DNA of 64,000 nucleotides from Thiocystis violascens DSM 198 (lineage in GTDB: Bacteria > Pseudomonadota > Gammaproteobacteria > Chromatiales > Chromatiaceae): positions 744,001-808,000 of the forward strand of contig NC_018012.1 of assembly GCF_000227745.2 (NCBI RefSeq), in the 5' to 3' direction. The notes below the pieces were generated by a model, which saw only the letters and a program-made list of their open reading frames with translations, did not search any database and was not told the DNA's origin. Shown here one piece after another: positions 29,006 through 37,765 of the stretch (position 1 is its first letter; each line of letters starts with the position of its first letter). Made by a program: the position numbers and the translations under genes.

Positions 29006-29413
29006 TTACGCGCACTCGTCCGCGACATCGACGATCGCCCTGACCCACGACTCCATCGCCAGATTAGCCAGCGGCATGGGCGCTTCCAGAAAGGTCACCA
29101 CGAAGCTGTCCGGCTTCTCGACCACGCCGATCGATCGAGGGCGCACGGCCATCACATGGGCATTCGGCAGATGGGTGCCAAAACAGAAGATGATGTGCTT
29201 GGCAGCCAGGATGTCATGAGCGATCTCACCCTCGGGGAGCGCGGTGGTGTGCTCGAAATGATCGAAGGTGGCGATCAGCCTGGCAATCTTGTGCTCGCTC
29301 ACGCAGTCGTTCAGATAGGCGATGATGGCGTCGACATCGGTGAACCGGGTCTCGGTTTTCGGCACTTCGAGGCTATAAACGGGGTATTTCTCTTGCAGAA
29401 GGAACTGTTGCAT
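29006..29413 (-). CDS. Conserved hypothetical protein (135 aa; DUF6858-like)
   Basis: A soluble 135-residue protein beginning MQQFLLQEKYPVYSLEVPK and containing TDVDAIIAYLNDCVSEHKIARLIATFDHFEHT, AAKHIIFCFGTHLPN, and VRPRSIGVVEKPDSFVVTFLEAPMPLANLAMESW. I recall a conserved family with this pattern, which I believe is catalogued as DUF6858, of unknown function. No signal peptide or membrane helix is seen. The start has GAGAG six bases upstream. It lies divergently from groES, separated by the CIRCE-controlled promoter region, and is probably transcribed alone. Confidence 0.75.
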   Translation of the reverse strand: MQQFLLQEKYPVYSLEVPKTETRFTDVDAIIAYLNDCVSEHKIARLIATFDHFEHTTALPEGEIAHDILAAKHIIFCFGTHLPNAHVMAVRPRSIGVVEKPDSFVVTFLEAPMPLANLAMESWVRAIVDVADECA

Positions 29414-29541
29414 GGGTGCTCTCTGGATGGTTTGGAGGTGGGCGGATAACCAACTAAAATTCTAAGCAATGTCGCGCGGCAAGCATTGAAGATTCGCAAT
29501 TCCGACGCTCGCCATGCAGAGAGCGTCGGCGATCGGCTCGC

Positions 29542-29569
29542 TTGACAAGGCTTTTTTTTGCATTACATT
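29542..29569 (+). promoter_or_regulatory. Sigma-70-type promoter of groESL
   Basis: TTGACA at 29542-29547 matches the -35 consensus exactly. A 16-base spacer separates it from TACATT (29564-29569), a 4/6 match to the -10 box. CIRCE starts two bases later, so HrcA bound there would cover the transcription start. Confidence 0.7.
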
Positions 29570-29570
29570 G

Positions 29571-29597
29571 TTAGCACTCTAAATGGACGAGTGCTAA
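29571..29597. promoter_or_regulatory. CIRCE element (HrcA operator) for groESL
   Basis: TTAGCACTC, nine bases, GAGTGCTAA: an exact match to the CIRCE inverted repeat bound by the heat-shock repressor HrcA. It lies about 85 bases before the groES start, directly after the -10 box. Confidence 0.95.
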
Positions 29598-29681
29598 CAA
29601 GCATCGCCCCCTGTGCTGAGTTGTTCTGACCAACCCCAGTTTCTTTGAAACCTTGAGATTCCCCGAGGGAGATCGCTATCC

Positions 29682-29969
29682 ATGAAACTCCGTCCTTTAC
29701 ATGACCGTGTCGTTGTTCGCCGCAGCGAAGAGGAACGCACCTCCGCCGGCGGGATCCTGATCCCGGACAGCGCCGCCGAAAAGCCAATTCAGGGCGAGGT
29801 GATCGCGGTCGGCAACGGTAAGTTGCTCGACAACGGCAGCGTGCGCCCGCTCGACGTCAAGGTCGGCGACCGGGTGCTGTTCGGCAAATATTCGGGTACC
29901 GAGGTCAAACTGGCGGACGAAAAACTGCTGGTGATGCGCGAGGACGACATCATGGGCGTCATTGCCTAG
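29682..29969 (+). CDS. groES: Co-chaperonin GroES
   Basis: A 95-residue protein starting [18 protein letters not shown], with the mobile loop around [16 protein letters not shown] (about 20-35) and [15 protein letters not shown] near the end: a textbook GroES. It forms the seven-subunit lid of the GroEL chamber. Length equals the family norm. A purine-rich GAGGGAG lies upstream at slightly long spacing. First gene of the CIRCE-controlled groESL operon; groEL follows after 61 bases. Confidence 0.98.
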   Translation: MKLRPLHDRVVVRRSEEERTSAGGILIPDSAAEKPIQGEVIAVGNGKLLDNGSVRPLDVKVGDRVLFGKYSGTEVKLADEKLLVMREDDIMGVIA

Positions 29970-30018
29970 CGCCCCGCCGACGCTTCACCGACCACTGAAC
30001 ACTCCATATTTTCACTAA

Positions 30019-31665
<1,647 letters not shown>

Positions 31666-31716
31666 TGATTTCACTCGCGTGAAATCGTTGGTCGTTTCGT
31701 GATGTTAGTTAGAAAA

Positions 31717-31747
31717 CGCGCGCCCGGTTAGCGGGCGCGCGGTCTTT
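31717..31747 (+). terminator. Rho-independent terminator after groEL
   Basis: CGCGCGCCCG, loop GTTAG, CGGGCGCGCG: a perfect 10-bp GC stem followed by GTCTTT. It starts 52 bases after the groEL stop and is the natural end of the groESL transcript. Confidence 0.85.
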
Positions 31748-31760
31748 GCTCAACAATTTT

Positions 31761-31800
31761 CACCGTCCACCCGTCCACCCGTCCACCCGTCCACCCGTCT
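31761..31800. repeat. 8-bp tandem repeat (ACCCGTCC), five units
   Basis: Four consecutive ACCCGTCC-type units, the last ending in T, are preceded by a variant unit, giving 40 bases of an 8-base tandem repeat between the groEL terminator and the mazF stop. It is outside any gene. Such a repeat may vary in copy number. Confidence 0.85.
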
Positions 31801-31828
31801 TCTCGCACGCCGGGATGGCGATCACCGC

Positions 31829-32167
31829 TCACAGTCCCAATAGCGACTTGATTTTGACCTTGATTTCGACGATTTCGGAGAGCGTCGCCCTGCCCTTGCG
31901 CTCAGCCTGCCGAGTCTGCCAGTCCAGGCTTTTGACTTGATCCGACAGTGCGGCGCCGCTGGCATCTGCACCCGCCAGCGCGACCTCGAATGGGTAGCCC
32001 TTGATCTGGTTGGTGATGGGGACACACACGAGCAATCCGGCGCGACGGTTATACGCCTTGGGACTCAAGACGACGGCTGGTCGTCGTCCAGCCTGCTCGT
32101 GCCCGCTGTATGGCGTGAAGTTCATCCAAACGATGTCGCCCTCGTCGGGCACGTAGGGCGTCGTCAT
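31829..32167 (-). CDS. mazF: MazF family endoribonuclease toxin
   Basis: A 112-residue MazF/PemK toxin. It has the N-terminal PDEGDIVWMNFTPYSGHEQAGRRPAVVLSP with the conserved G-x-E-Q/H-x-G-x-RP loop, VCVPITNQ, and VLSPKAYN, all typical of sequence-specific mRNA interferases. Length is normal. Its ATG shares one base with the stop of the antitoxin gene (TGATG), the usual coupling in these modules. It probably acts on free mRNA when the labile antitoxin is lost. Confidence 0.92.
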   Translation of the reverse strand: MTTPYVPDEGDIVWMNFTPYSGHEQAGRRPAVVLSPKAYNRRAGLLVCVPITNQIKGYPFEVALAGADASGAALSDQVKSLDWQTRQAERKGRATLSEIVEIKVKIKSLLGL

Positions 32168-32409
32168 CAGAGCTGTTCCCTGCCTTCGGCGAATCCAAAA
32201 TCCTGTTCGTCAGGACGATTTTCGTCGGTGATTCCCGCGAGAAGCGCCTCCAGCGAATACGTGGGCGCGACTGGCTCAATGATGACTCGACCCTGTTCCG
32301 CGCGCACGTCGACGACTTGATCGAGCATCAGATGCGCCGCCTCCATCACGGCGGCAGGCAGCCGCACTGCAGGACTGTTGCCCCATTTCCGGACGATTTG
32401 AACGGCCAT
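32167..32409 (-). CDS. mazE: MazE family antitoxin (AbrB-like)
   Basis: An 80-residue antitoxin with an N-terminal swapped-hairpin AbrB/MazE DNA-binding domain: VQIVRKWGNSPAVRLPAAVMEAAHL, then VDVRAEQGRVIIEP. The acidic C-terminus (ENRPDEQDFGF) is the part that would bind and block MazF. It is the first gene of the pair and likely represses its own promoter just upstream. The start is an ATG at 32409. Confidence 0.92.
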   Translation of the reverse strand: MAVQIVRKWGNSPAVRLPAAVMEAAHLMLDQVVDVRAEQGRVIIEPVAPTYSLEALLAGITDENRPDEQDFGFAEGREQL

Positions 32410-32739
32410 TTTGCGACTCCTGTAGAAACAAATGTCGATCCGACGACAGGATAGGCCAGCAAACCGGATGGATCAACAAAAGTATCGACAATCATCGCGT
32501 ACGGGCAAACGTATCGAAGAGCGATGTCGCGGGCGCGACTCGGTGGATGCGAGGGAGCGTCATGGTTCGGTGATTAAGGCAGGTAGCGCGCGTGCCCGAT
32601 CGACGGGCACGCTCGCGGCCTTTCCTCCAACTAATCAGTCGACAATGTGTGCCGACAGACGATCCTCCCTTTGCGGGTTATTCTTATCCGAATGTCATGC
32701 GGCCGCCACATGATGCGATGTCTGAATGACAATTGTCAA
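32410..32739. other. Intergenic region upstream of mazE and of the B12 riboswitch
   Basis: No protein gene is supported here. It contains a strong orphan hairpin at 32590-32612 and a perfect 12-bp palindrome TGACAATTGTCA at 32727-32738 immediately before the putative btuB promoter. The mazE promoter must lie near its left end. Confidence 0.5.
32590..32612. terminator. Orphan terminator-like hairpin
   Basis: GCGTGCCCG, loop ATCGA, CGGGCACGC: a perfect 9-bp stem far from any gene end. It resembles the groEL terminator in build but has only a weak T-rich tail (CCTTTCC). It could be left from a lost gene or insulate btuB from upstream transcription. Confidence 0.4.
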
Positions 32740-32768
32740 TTGACCCGTCATCGGAAAAAGCCGTAAAT
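32740..32768 (+). promoter_or_regulatory. Putative promoter of the riboswitch-btuB transcript
   Basis: TTGACC at 32740-32745 (5/6 match to the -35 box) followed after 17 bases by GTAAAT at 32763-32768 (weak -10). Transcription would start about ten bases before the riboswitch. A TGACAATTGTCA palindrome abuts the -35 box. Confidence 0.4.
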
Positions 32769-32783
32769 AGCCCGCTTGATCTT

Positions 32784-32996
32784 CCGGTGCCCGGATGGCC
32801 TTCGCCTGATGGGTTAAACGGGAAGTCGGTGCGCGCGCCTTCATGGATGCGCAATGCCGACGCTGCCCCCGCAACGGTAGACGAGCGAACCGCATCCGAC
32901 CCTGGATGCGGTTCAAGACGCGACCTGATGCCACTGTGATCATTCATGGGAAGGCGTCGCGTTTGGGGTATACCCGCTCGTGAGCCCGGAGACCGG
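32784..32996 (+). ncRNA. Cobalamin (B12) riboswitch
   Basis: The conserved core is clear: GGGAA with GGTG near 32820-32830, AATGCCGACGCTGCCCCCGC around 32852-32872 followed by AACGGT, GCCACTG at 32931-32937, GGGAAGG at 32948-32954, and the B12-box version GAGCCCGGAGACCGGCC at 32982-32998. CCGGT at 32784 and ACCGG at 32992 can form stem P1. It lies upstream of btuB, as expected for an element that shuts off cobalamin uptake when adenosylcobalamin is plentiful. Confidence 0.93.
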
Positions 32997-33190
32997 CCAG
33001 AGGATCTGGAGCCGTCGACCTTTCCCGAACGGAATGGCAGATGGCTCCTCACCGGGGTCGCGTGGGCGACTGGCCGGGATGATGCTAGCCCCCGTCGCTT
33101 GTCCGTGGTCTCGCTCTCGTCCTGACTCCTCACCGATCCTCCCTGGATTGGCCCGCGCGGGTGCGCTCGGGCCGCTGTTGGAGCCTTGTG

Positions 33191-35077
33191 ATGAATTACC
33201 CTTTGATGCTGGCGGCGCTGACCGTGCCGCTGGCCAGTCTTGCCCTGGCCGACGAGTCCGCGACCACACTGGCCCCGGTGGTGGTCACGGCGACCCGCAC
33301 GCCCGAGCCGGAAAGCCAGACCCTGGCCTCGGTGACCGTCATCGATCGCGCCGAGATCGAACGCCGTCAGGCGCGTTCGGTGCCGGATCTGCTGCGCGGT
33401 ATCCCCGGCGTCGCCATCGCCCAGAGCGGTGGCGCCGGTCATCCGGCCTCGATCTTTTTGCGCGGAACCAATGCCGACCACGTCCTCGTCCTGATCGACG
33501 GGGTCAAGGTGGGATCGGCGACGCTGGGCACCGCGCCGCTGCAGAATCTGCCGATCGAGCAGATTGATCGCATCGAGGTGGTGCGCGGTCCACGTTCGAG
33601 CCTCTACGGCTCCGAAGCCATCGGCGGCGTGATCCAGATTTTCACCAAACAGGGCGGCGGTCCACTGACCGCCCGTGCCAGCATCGGCGGTGGCACGCTC
33701 GGTACCGGCAGCGTCTCCGCCGGAGTGTCCGGCGGCGGCGACCAGGGCTGGTTCAACCTGGGCGCCAACCTGGACCGCACCGACGGGATCAATGCCTGCG
33801 ATGGCAGTCCCTCCCCCTTCGCCGGCTGCGGAGTCACTCAGCCCGACCGCGACGGCTACCGCAATGTCGGCGTGAATCTGCGCGCCGGCTATGCATTCAG
33901 CGACGCAGCCAAGCTCGACGTGCATCTGCTGCGCTCCGAGAACCGTTCGGATTTCGACGGTTCGCTGTTTTCCGGCAATATTTCGCGCGCCGAACAGCAA
34001 GTAGTGGGCGCCTCGGCAACCTTGAAACCCCTGAAGCCCTGGACGGTGATTCTGGCCGCCGGTTACAGTTGGGACAAGCACCGCTCCTTTTACGAGGATG
34101 TCGCGCTCAGTCTCGACGATTTTTTTGTCGACAGCTTTAACACCGAGCGCGAGACCTACTCGCTACAGAACGATGTCGCGATCCTGCCCGGACAGATCGC
34201 CACGCTCGGCGTCGATTATCTCAACGACCGGGTCGATGGCACGGTCGACTACAACGAGGACTCGCGCGACAATCTCGGCGTCTTCGGCGAGTATCAGGGC
34301 CGTTTTGGCGCCGCCGATCTGAAACTCAGTCTGCGTCAGGACGACAACCAGCAGTTCGGCGCCCATGTCACAGGCAACGCGGCCCTGGGATACCTGTTCG
34401 GCAATGGGATCCAGCTCTCGCTCTCCTATGGCACGGCGTTCAAGGGGCCGACCTTCAACGAACTCTATTACCCCGGCTTCGGCAATCCGGATCTGGATCC
34501 GGAACAGTCGCACAGTCTGGAACTGGGGCTGGGCGGGAATCTGCCGCTCGGCGCGCAGGCGTCCGGGCGCTGGGGGATCAGTCTCTATCAGACCGAGATC
34601 GACGACATGATCGCCTTCGACGCGCCGACCTTTGCCGCCGCCAACATCGCCAGCGCGCGCATCCAGGGGATCGAGGCATCCGGATCGGCGCGGATTCTGG
34701 ATCTCGAGCTGGCCGCCAATCTAACGCTTTTGAACCCGGAGAACCGATCCGATGGGGCCAATGAGGGCAATCTGTTGCCGCGCCGCCCCGAACAGACCTT
34801 CCGGTTCGATCTCGACCGTCAGTTCCAGCGCTGGTCCGCCGGCGCGACCCTCTTCGTCGCCGGACGACGCTTCGACGATCTGGCCAATCGCACCCGGCTC
34901 GACGGCTACACCCTGGTCGATCTGCGCGCCGAATATGCCATCACGCCTGCCTTACGGCTCCAGGCGCGGTTGGAGAATGTTTTCGACGAGGAGTATGAAA
35001 CCGCCTATCTGTTCAACCAGCCGGGCCGGGCGGCGTATCTGACGTTGCGGTATGCGTTTGAACCAGGATTGGAGTGA
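33191..35077 (+). CDS. btuB: TonB-dependent vitamin B12 outer-membrane receptor BtuB
   Basis: A 628-residue TonB-dependent receptor. A signal peptide (about 1-19, LAALTVPLASLALA) is followed by a TonB box (APVVVTATRT), a plug domain (about 40-160, with VPDLLRGIPGV, IFLRGTNADHVLVLIDG and RSSLYGSEAIGGVIQIFT) and a beta-barrel with a C-terminal FDEEYETAYLFNQPGRAAYLTLRYAF. These match BtuB, and the riboswitch upstream supports cobalamin as substrate. The ATG at 33191 has GGAG seven bases upstream. It heads a B12 block with a broken cobU, then cobT and cobS. Only the outer-membrane step is in view; btuFCD are not. Confidence 0.92.
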   Translation: MNYPLMLAALTVPLASLALADESATTLAPVVVTATRTPEPESQTLASVTVIDRAEIERRQARSVPDLLRGIPGVAIAQSGGAGHPASIFLRGTNADHVLVLIDGVKVGSATLGTAPLQNLPIEQIDRIEVVRGPRSSLYGSEAIGGVIQIFTKQGGGPLTARASIGGGTLGTGSVSAGVSGGGDQGWFNLGANLDRTDGINACDGSPSPFAGCGVTQPDRDGYRNVGVNLRAGYAFSDAAKLDVHLLRSENRSDFDGSLFSGNISRAEQQVVGASATLKPLKPWTVILAAGYSWDKHRSFYEDVALSLDDFFVDSFNTERETYSLQNDVAILPGQIATLGVDYLNDRVDGTVDYNEDSRDNLGVFGEYQGRFGAADLKLSLRQDDNQQFGAHVTGNAALGYLFGNGIQLSLSYGTAFKGPTFNELYYPGFGNPDLDPEQSHSLELGLGGNLPLGAQASGRWGISLYQTEIDDMIAFDAPTFAAANIASARIQGIEASGSARILDLELAANLTLLNPENRSDGANEGNLLPRRPEQTFRFDLDRQFQRWSAGATLFVAGRRFDDLANRTRLDGYTLVDLRAEYAITPALRLQARLENVFDEEYETAYLFNQPGRAAYLTLRYAFEPGLE

Positions 35078-35120
35078 TGTGATCAGGCGGCCGACGATCA
35101 ATCGGCGCTTTCAGGCGCAT

Positions 35121-35150
35121 AAACCGCTCCTGCCATGCCGGTCGCGGTTT
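35121..35150. repeat. Inverted repeat AAACCGC...GCGGTTT
   Basis: AAACCGC (35121-35127) and GCGGTTT (35144-35150) flank 16 bases. The arms match the GCGGTTTAA repeats clustered at 60083-60277. It sits right where similarity to CobU begins, at the truncated 5' end of the cobU remnant. Confidence 0.5.
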
Positions 35151-35164
35151 ACAATGCTCGGCGA

Positions 35165-35432
35165 ATGATCGAGGAACCCATCGCCCTCGCGGACGTTATC
35201 GTTCGCGAATCCGCGCCCGACCGCTGTCTGCTCGTCGAGTGCCTGACACTCTAGGTTGACGAATTTGCCGATGAAGAACGAGACAAACCTGGGAATCGTC
35301 CCGCTGGATGCGCTCACCCGTCGTTTCCGCGACCTGGCCGGCACCCCATATCAGGATCTCGCCGCCTGCCGCGACCGACTCATCCCGACCGTGGCCGCTC
35401 TGCCGTTGACGGTCACAGGAGGCGCGGCATGA
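35165..35432 (+). pseudogene. cobU: Decayed cobU (adenosylcobinamide kinase/guanylyltransferase)
   Basis: Two pieces of CobU can be read. 35165-35254 gives MIEEPIALAD...APDRCLLVECLTL and then a TAG stop, matching the middle of CobU up to its conserved D/ECLTLW motif. 35271-35432 gives [19 protein letters not shown]...LPLTVTGG, matching the C-terminal NEVGLGIVP...FRDLAG...GLPLTLKG. Between them about 30 codons expected in CobU are missing, and the N-terminus with the P-loop (GxxxSGKS) is absent upstream. The gene therefore cannot make a working kinase/guanylyltransferase. The TGA of the second piece still overlaps the cobT start (ATGA), a trace of the old operon. CobU would have made adenosylcobinamide-GDP for CobS. 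Confidence 0.85.
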
Positions 35433-36484
35433 TCGCCGGACTCGCCTGGCTCAACGAACCCTGTCTCCCGTTCGACCGCACGGCGGCCGAGGCCGCGCGT
35501 CGGCGTCAGGACCAACTCACCAAACCGCGCGGCTCGCTGGGCCGGCTGGAAGAACTCGCCATCCGGCTCGCCGGTCTGCAGGGCAAGCCCATGCCCGCGG
35601 CCGATCCGGTCCAGATCCTGCTGTTCGCCGCCGATCATGGCGTCGCGGCCGAGAGCGTCTCCGTCTTTCCGCAGTCGGTGACGAACCAGATGGTGCACAA
35701 CATCGCCCGTGGCGGCGCGGCCGTCTCGGTGCTGGCGGCGGCGCTCGGCGCGCGTCTGGAGATCATCGATCTGGGGATGGTCACCGACCCTGGTCCGATC
35801 GAGGGCGTGCGTTCCGAGCGGCTTGGCCCGGGCAGCGGCAACATCGCCCGCGAACCGGCCATGACCTCCGAACAACAGGCCGGCGCCATGAACGCCGGCC
35901 GCGCCGCCGTCGAGCGCGCCATCGATGGCGGCGCCAGACTGCTGATCGGCGGCGAGATGGGCATCGCCAACACCACCCCGGCGGCGGCGCTCGCCTGCGC
36001 GCTGCTGGACCTGCCACCCGCCGATCTGGTCGGCCCCGGCACCGGTCTGGATGCCGCCGGGATCGCGCACAAGACCGAGGTGGTCGCTACCGCCCTGGCG
36101 CTGCATGCCACCCCTGGCAGCACGCCCATGGAACTGCTCGGTCGACTCGGCGGCTTCGAGATCGCCGCCCTGACCGGCGCCTATCTCACCGCGGCCCAAC
36201 GCGGTCTGCCGGTGCTGGTCGACGGTTTTATCGTCGGCGCGGCGGCCCTCGCGGCGGTGCGCATTCAGCCCGATGTCCGCGACTGGCTGTTGTTCGCGCA
36301 CAGTTCGGCCGAACCCGGTCACCGGGCCATCCTGGAGGCGCTTAACGCCGATCCGCTGCTTCAGCTCGGGATGTGTCTCGGCGAGGCGAGCGGCGCGGCG
36401 ATGGCGGTTCCGCTGCTGCGACTGGCCTGCGCGCTGCATCAGAACATGGCGACCTTCGCCGAAGCCGGCGTGAGCGAAGGCTGA
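35429..36484 (+). CDS. cobT: Nicotinate-nucleotide-dimethylbenzimidazole phosphoribosyltransferase CobT
   Basis: A 351-residue enzyme that joins nicotinate mononucleotide and dimethylbenzimidazole to give alpha-ribazole phosphate for the lower ligand of cobalamin. Signatures are [62 protein letters not shown], and the catalytic Glu at about E319 in CLGEASGAA. Length is normal. The ATG overlaps the stop of the cobU remnant; cobS starts two bases after the cobT stop. It looks fully intact. Confidence 0.96.
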   Translation: MIAGLAWLNEPCLPFDRTAAEAARRRQDQLTKPRGSLGRLEELAIRLAGLQGKPMPAADPVQILLFAADHGVAAESVSVFPQSVTNQMVHNIARGGAAVSVLAAALGARLEIIDLGMVTDPGPIEGVRSERLGPGSGNIAREPAMTSEQQAGAMNAGRAAVERAIDGGARLLIGGEMGIANTTPAAALACALLDLPPADLVGPGTGLDAAGIAHKTEVVATALALHATPGSTPMELLGRLGGFEIAALTGAYLTAAQRGLPVLVDGFIVGAAALAAVRIQPDVRDWLLFAHSSAEPGHRAILEALNADPLLQLGMCLGEASGAAMAVPLLRLACALHQNMATFAEAGVSEG

Positions 36485-36486
36485 GG

Positions 36487-37284
36487 ATGACCGACCGTTT
36501 TCTGGATCTGCCGCGACTTCGTCCGCTCTGGATCGCCGGGCGTTTTCTGACCCGCCTCCCCTTCCCCGATCCGGGCCCTGTCACGCCCTCCGAGACCGGC
36601 TGGGGAGTGCCTTGGTATCCGTTCGTCGGATTGCTGCTGGGCGGGCTGATCGCGCTGGTTGCCTGGATGCTCGCCGGCACGGACCCCGGTGTCGCGGCGG
36701 CGCTGACCCTGATCCTCTGGGTCTGGTCCACCGGCGGGCTGCATCTGGATGGACTCGCCGACAGCGCGGACGCCTGGGTCGGCGGTCTGGCGAGCCGTGA
36801 ACGTACCCTGGAGATCATGAAGGATCCGCGCTGCGGTCCAGCAGCCGTCACCGCGATCGCGCTGGCGCTGATCGCCAAATGGGCGGGGCTTGCGGCGCTG
36901 ATCGTTCACGGCGAACCCTGGCTGCTGTTGTGGATACCGCTGCTGGCGCGGACGCAGTTACCGCTTCTGCTCTTGACCACGCCCTATGCGCGCAAGCTCG
37001 GCATGGCCTCGGATCAGGTCAACCAGCTTCCGCGTCGGTCTGCCTGGATGGCGGTCGCGCTCGTTCTGGCTGGATGTCCGCTGGGCCTCGGCTGGGGCGG
37101 CGGCTGGAGCGGCGTCTTGATAGGGCTGGCGCTGGTCCTGGGATCGCTGCTCATCCTGCTATTCGCCAGACGTTCCATGCTCGGGCGCATCGCCGGGTTC
37201 ACTGGAGATACCGCTGGCGCCCTGGTCGAAATCACCGAAACCCTGCTCCTGATCGCCGCCGTCCTTCTCGCAATCCCTTCCTGA
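36487..37284 (+). CDS. cobS: Cobalamin synthase CobS (adenosylcobinamide-GDP ribazoletransferase)
   Basis: A 265-residue integral membrane enzyme that joins adenosylcobinamide-GDP to alpha-ribazole (phosphate), the final assembly step. It has FLTRLPFPDP near the start, the metal-binding GGLHLDGLADSADAW motif (about 80-95), and MKDPRCGPAAV, all CobS hallmarks, with six or so hydrophobic segments. The start at 36487 gives the normal N-terminus; the frame runs upstream inside cobT but without meaning. With cobU broken next door, its substrate must come from another enzyme in the genome. Confidence 0.95.
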   Translation: MTDRFLDLPRLRPLWIAGRFLTRLPFPDPGPVTPSETGWGVPWYPFVGLLLGGLIALVAWMLAGTDPGVAAALTLILWVWSTGGLHLDGLADSADAWVGGLASRERTLEIMKDPRCGPAAVTAIALALIAKWAGLAALIVHGEPWLLLWIPLLARTQLPLLLLTTPYARKLGMASDQVNQLPRRSAWMAVALVLAGCPLGLGWGGGWSGVLIGLALVLGSLLILLFARRSMLGRIAGFTGDTAGALVEITETLLLIAAVLLAIPS

Positions 37285-37465
37285 ATACCCCTTAAAAATT
37301 AGCAACCTATTGACAGCGTTCATCATCCTGTGTCAACAATAGTCGCAGAGTGTCCGCGGCGCATCCTTCATCGCTGACCCGATCGGTCCGCTCAGGGTGC
37401 CGGCGGGCGATGATCGGGCACCGGTGACCGCGCTGAAGTCTCAGTGACGCGAGGAGAATTGGACC

Positions 37466-37720
37466 ATGTATAGCTGGATCCAGACAGAAAAATCTCTTTA
37501 TTATCAAGCGCATTTAATCAAGGATCTGTTCGGTGACTGGACCCTGGTGTCCAGTTGGGGCAGCATCGATGCGCGCCGGGGTCGGGTGCGGACAACCGGC
37601 GTCTCCTCCTACGAAGCTGGGCTCGAACGCATCAAGGCCATCGATCGGCGTCGCCGGCAGCATGGCTATCAGTGTGTTCAGGGATTGTCGACCTCGCCGA
37701 CCGGCGAAAAGCGCCGCTGA
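37466..37720 (+). CDS. Small WGR-domain protein
   Basis: An 84-residue protein that is essentially one WGR domain: DLFGDWTLVSSWGSIDARRGRVRT, then a helix EAGLERIKAIDRRRRQHGYQ. WGR domains occur in eukaryotic PARPs, where they bind DNA ends, and as small stand-alone bacterial proteins of unknown role. The conserved W-G is present, with Ser-Ile where the Arg is usual, before the basic ARRGR. The start has GAGGAG nine bases upstream. It lies alone between cobS and an insertion sequence; the IS begins 45 bases after its stop. Confidence 0.8.
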   Translation: MYSWIQTEKSLYYQAHLIKDLFGDWTLVSSWGSIDARRGRVRTTGVSSYEAGLERIKAIDRRRRQHGYQCVQGLSTSPTGEKRR

Positions 37721-37765
37721 ACAGACACATCAGTCGACCTCACGCAAGCCGTGCTCAGCGGGATG

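Noticed and set aside
31761..31800. Possible CRISPR-like repeat array
   Set aside because: Units are only 8 bases and head-to-tail without spacers; it is a simple tandem repeat.
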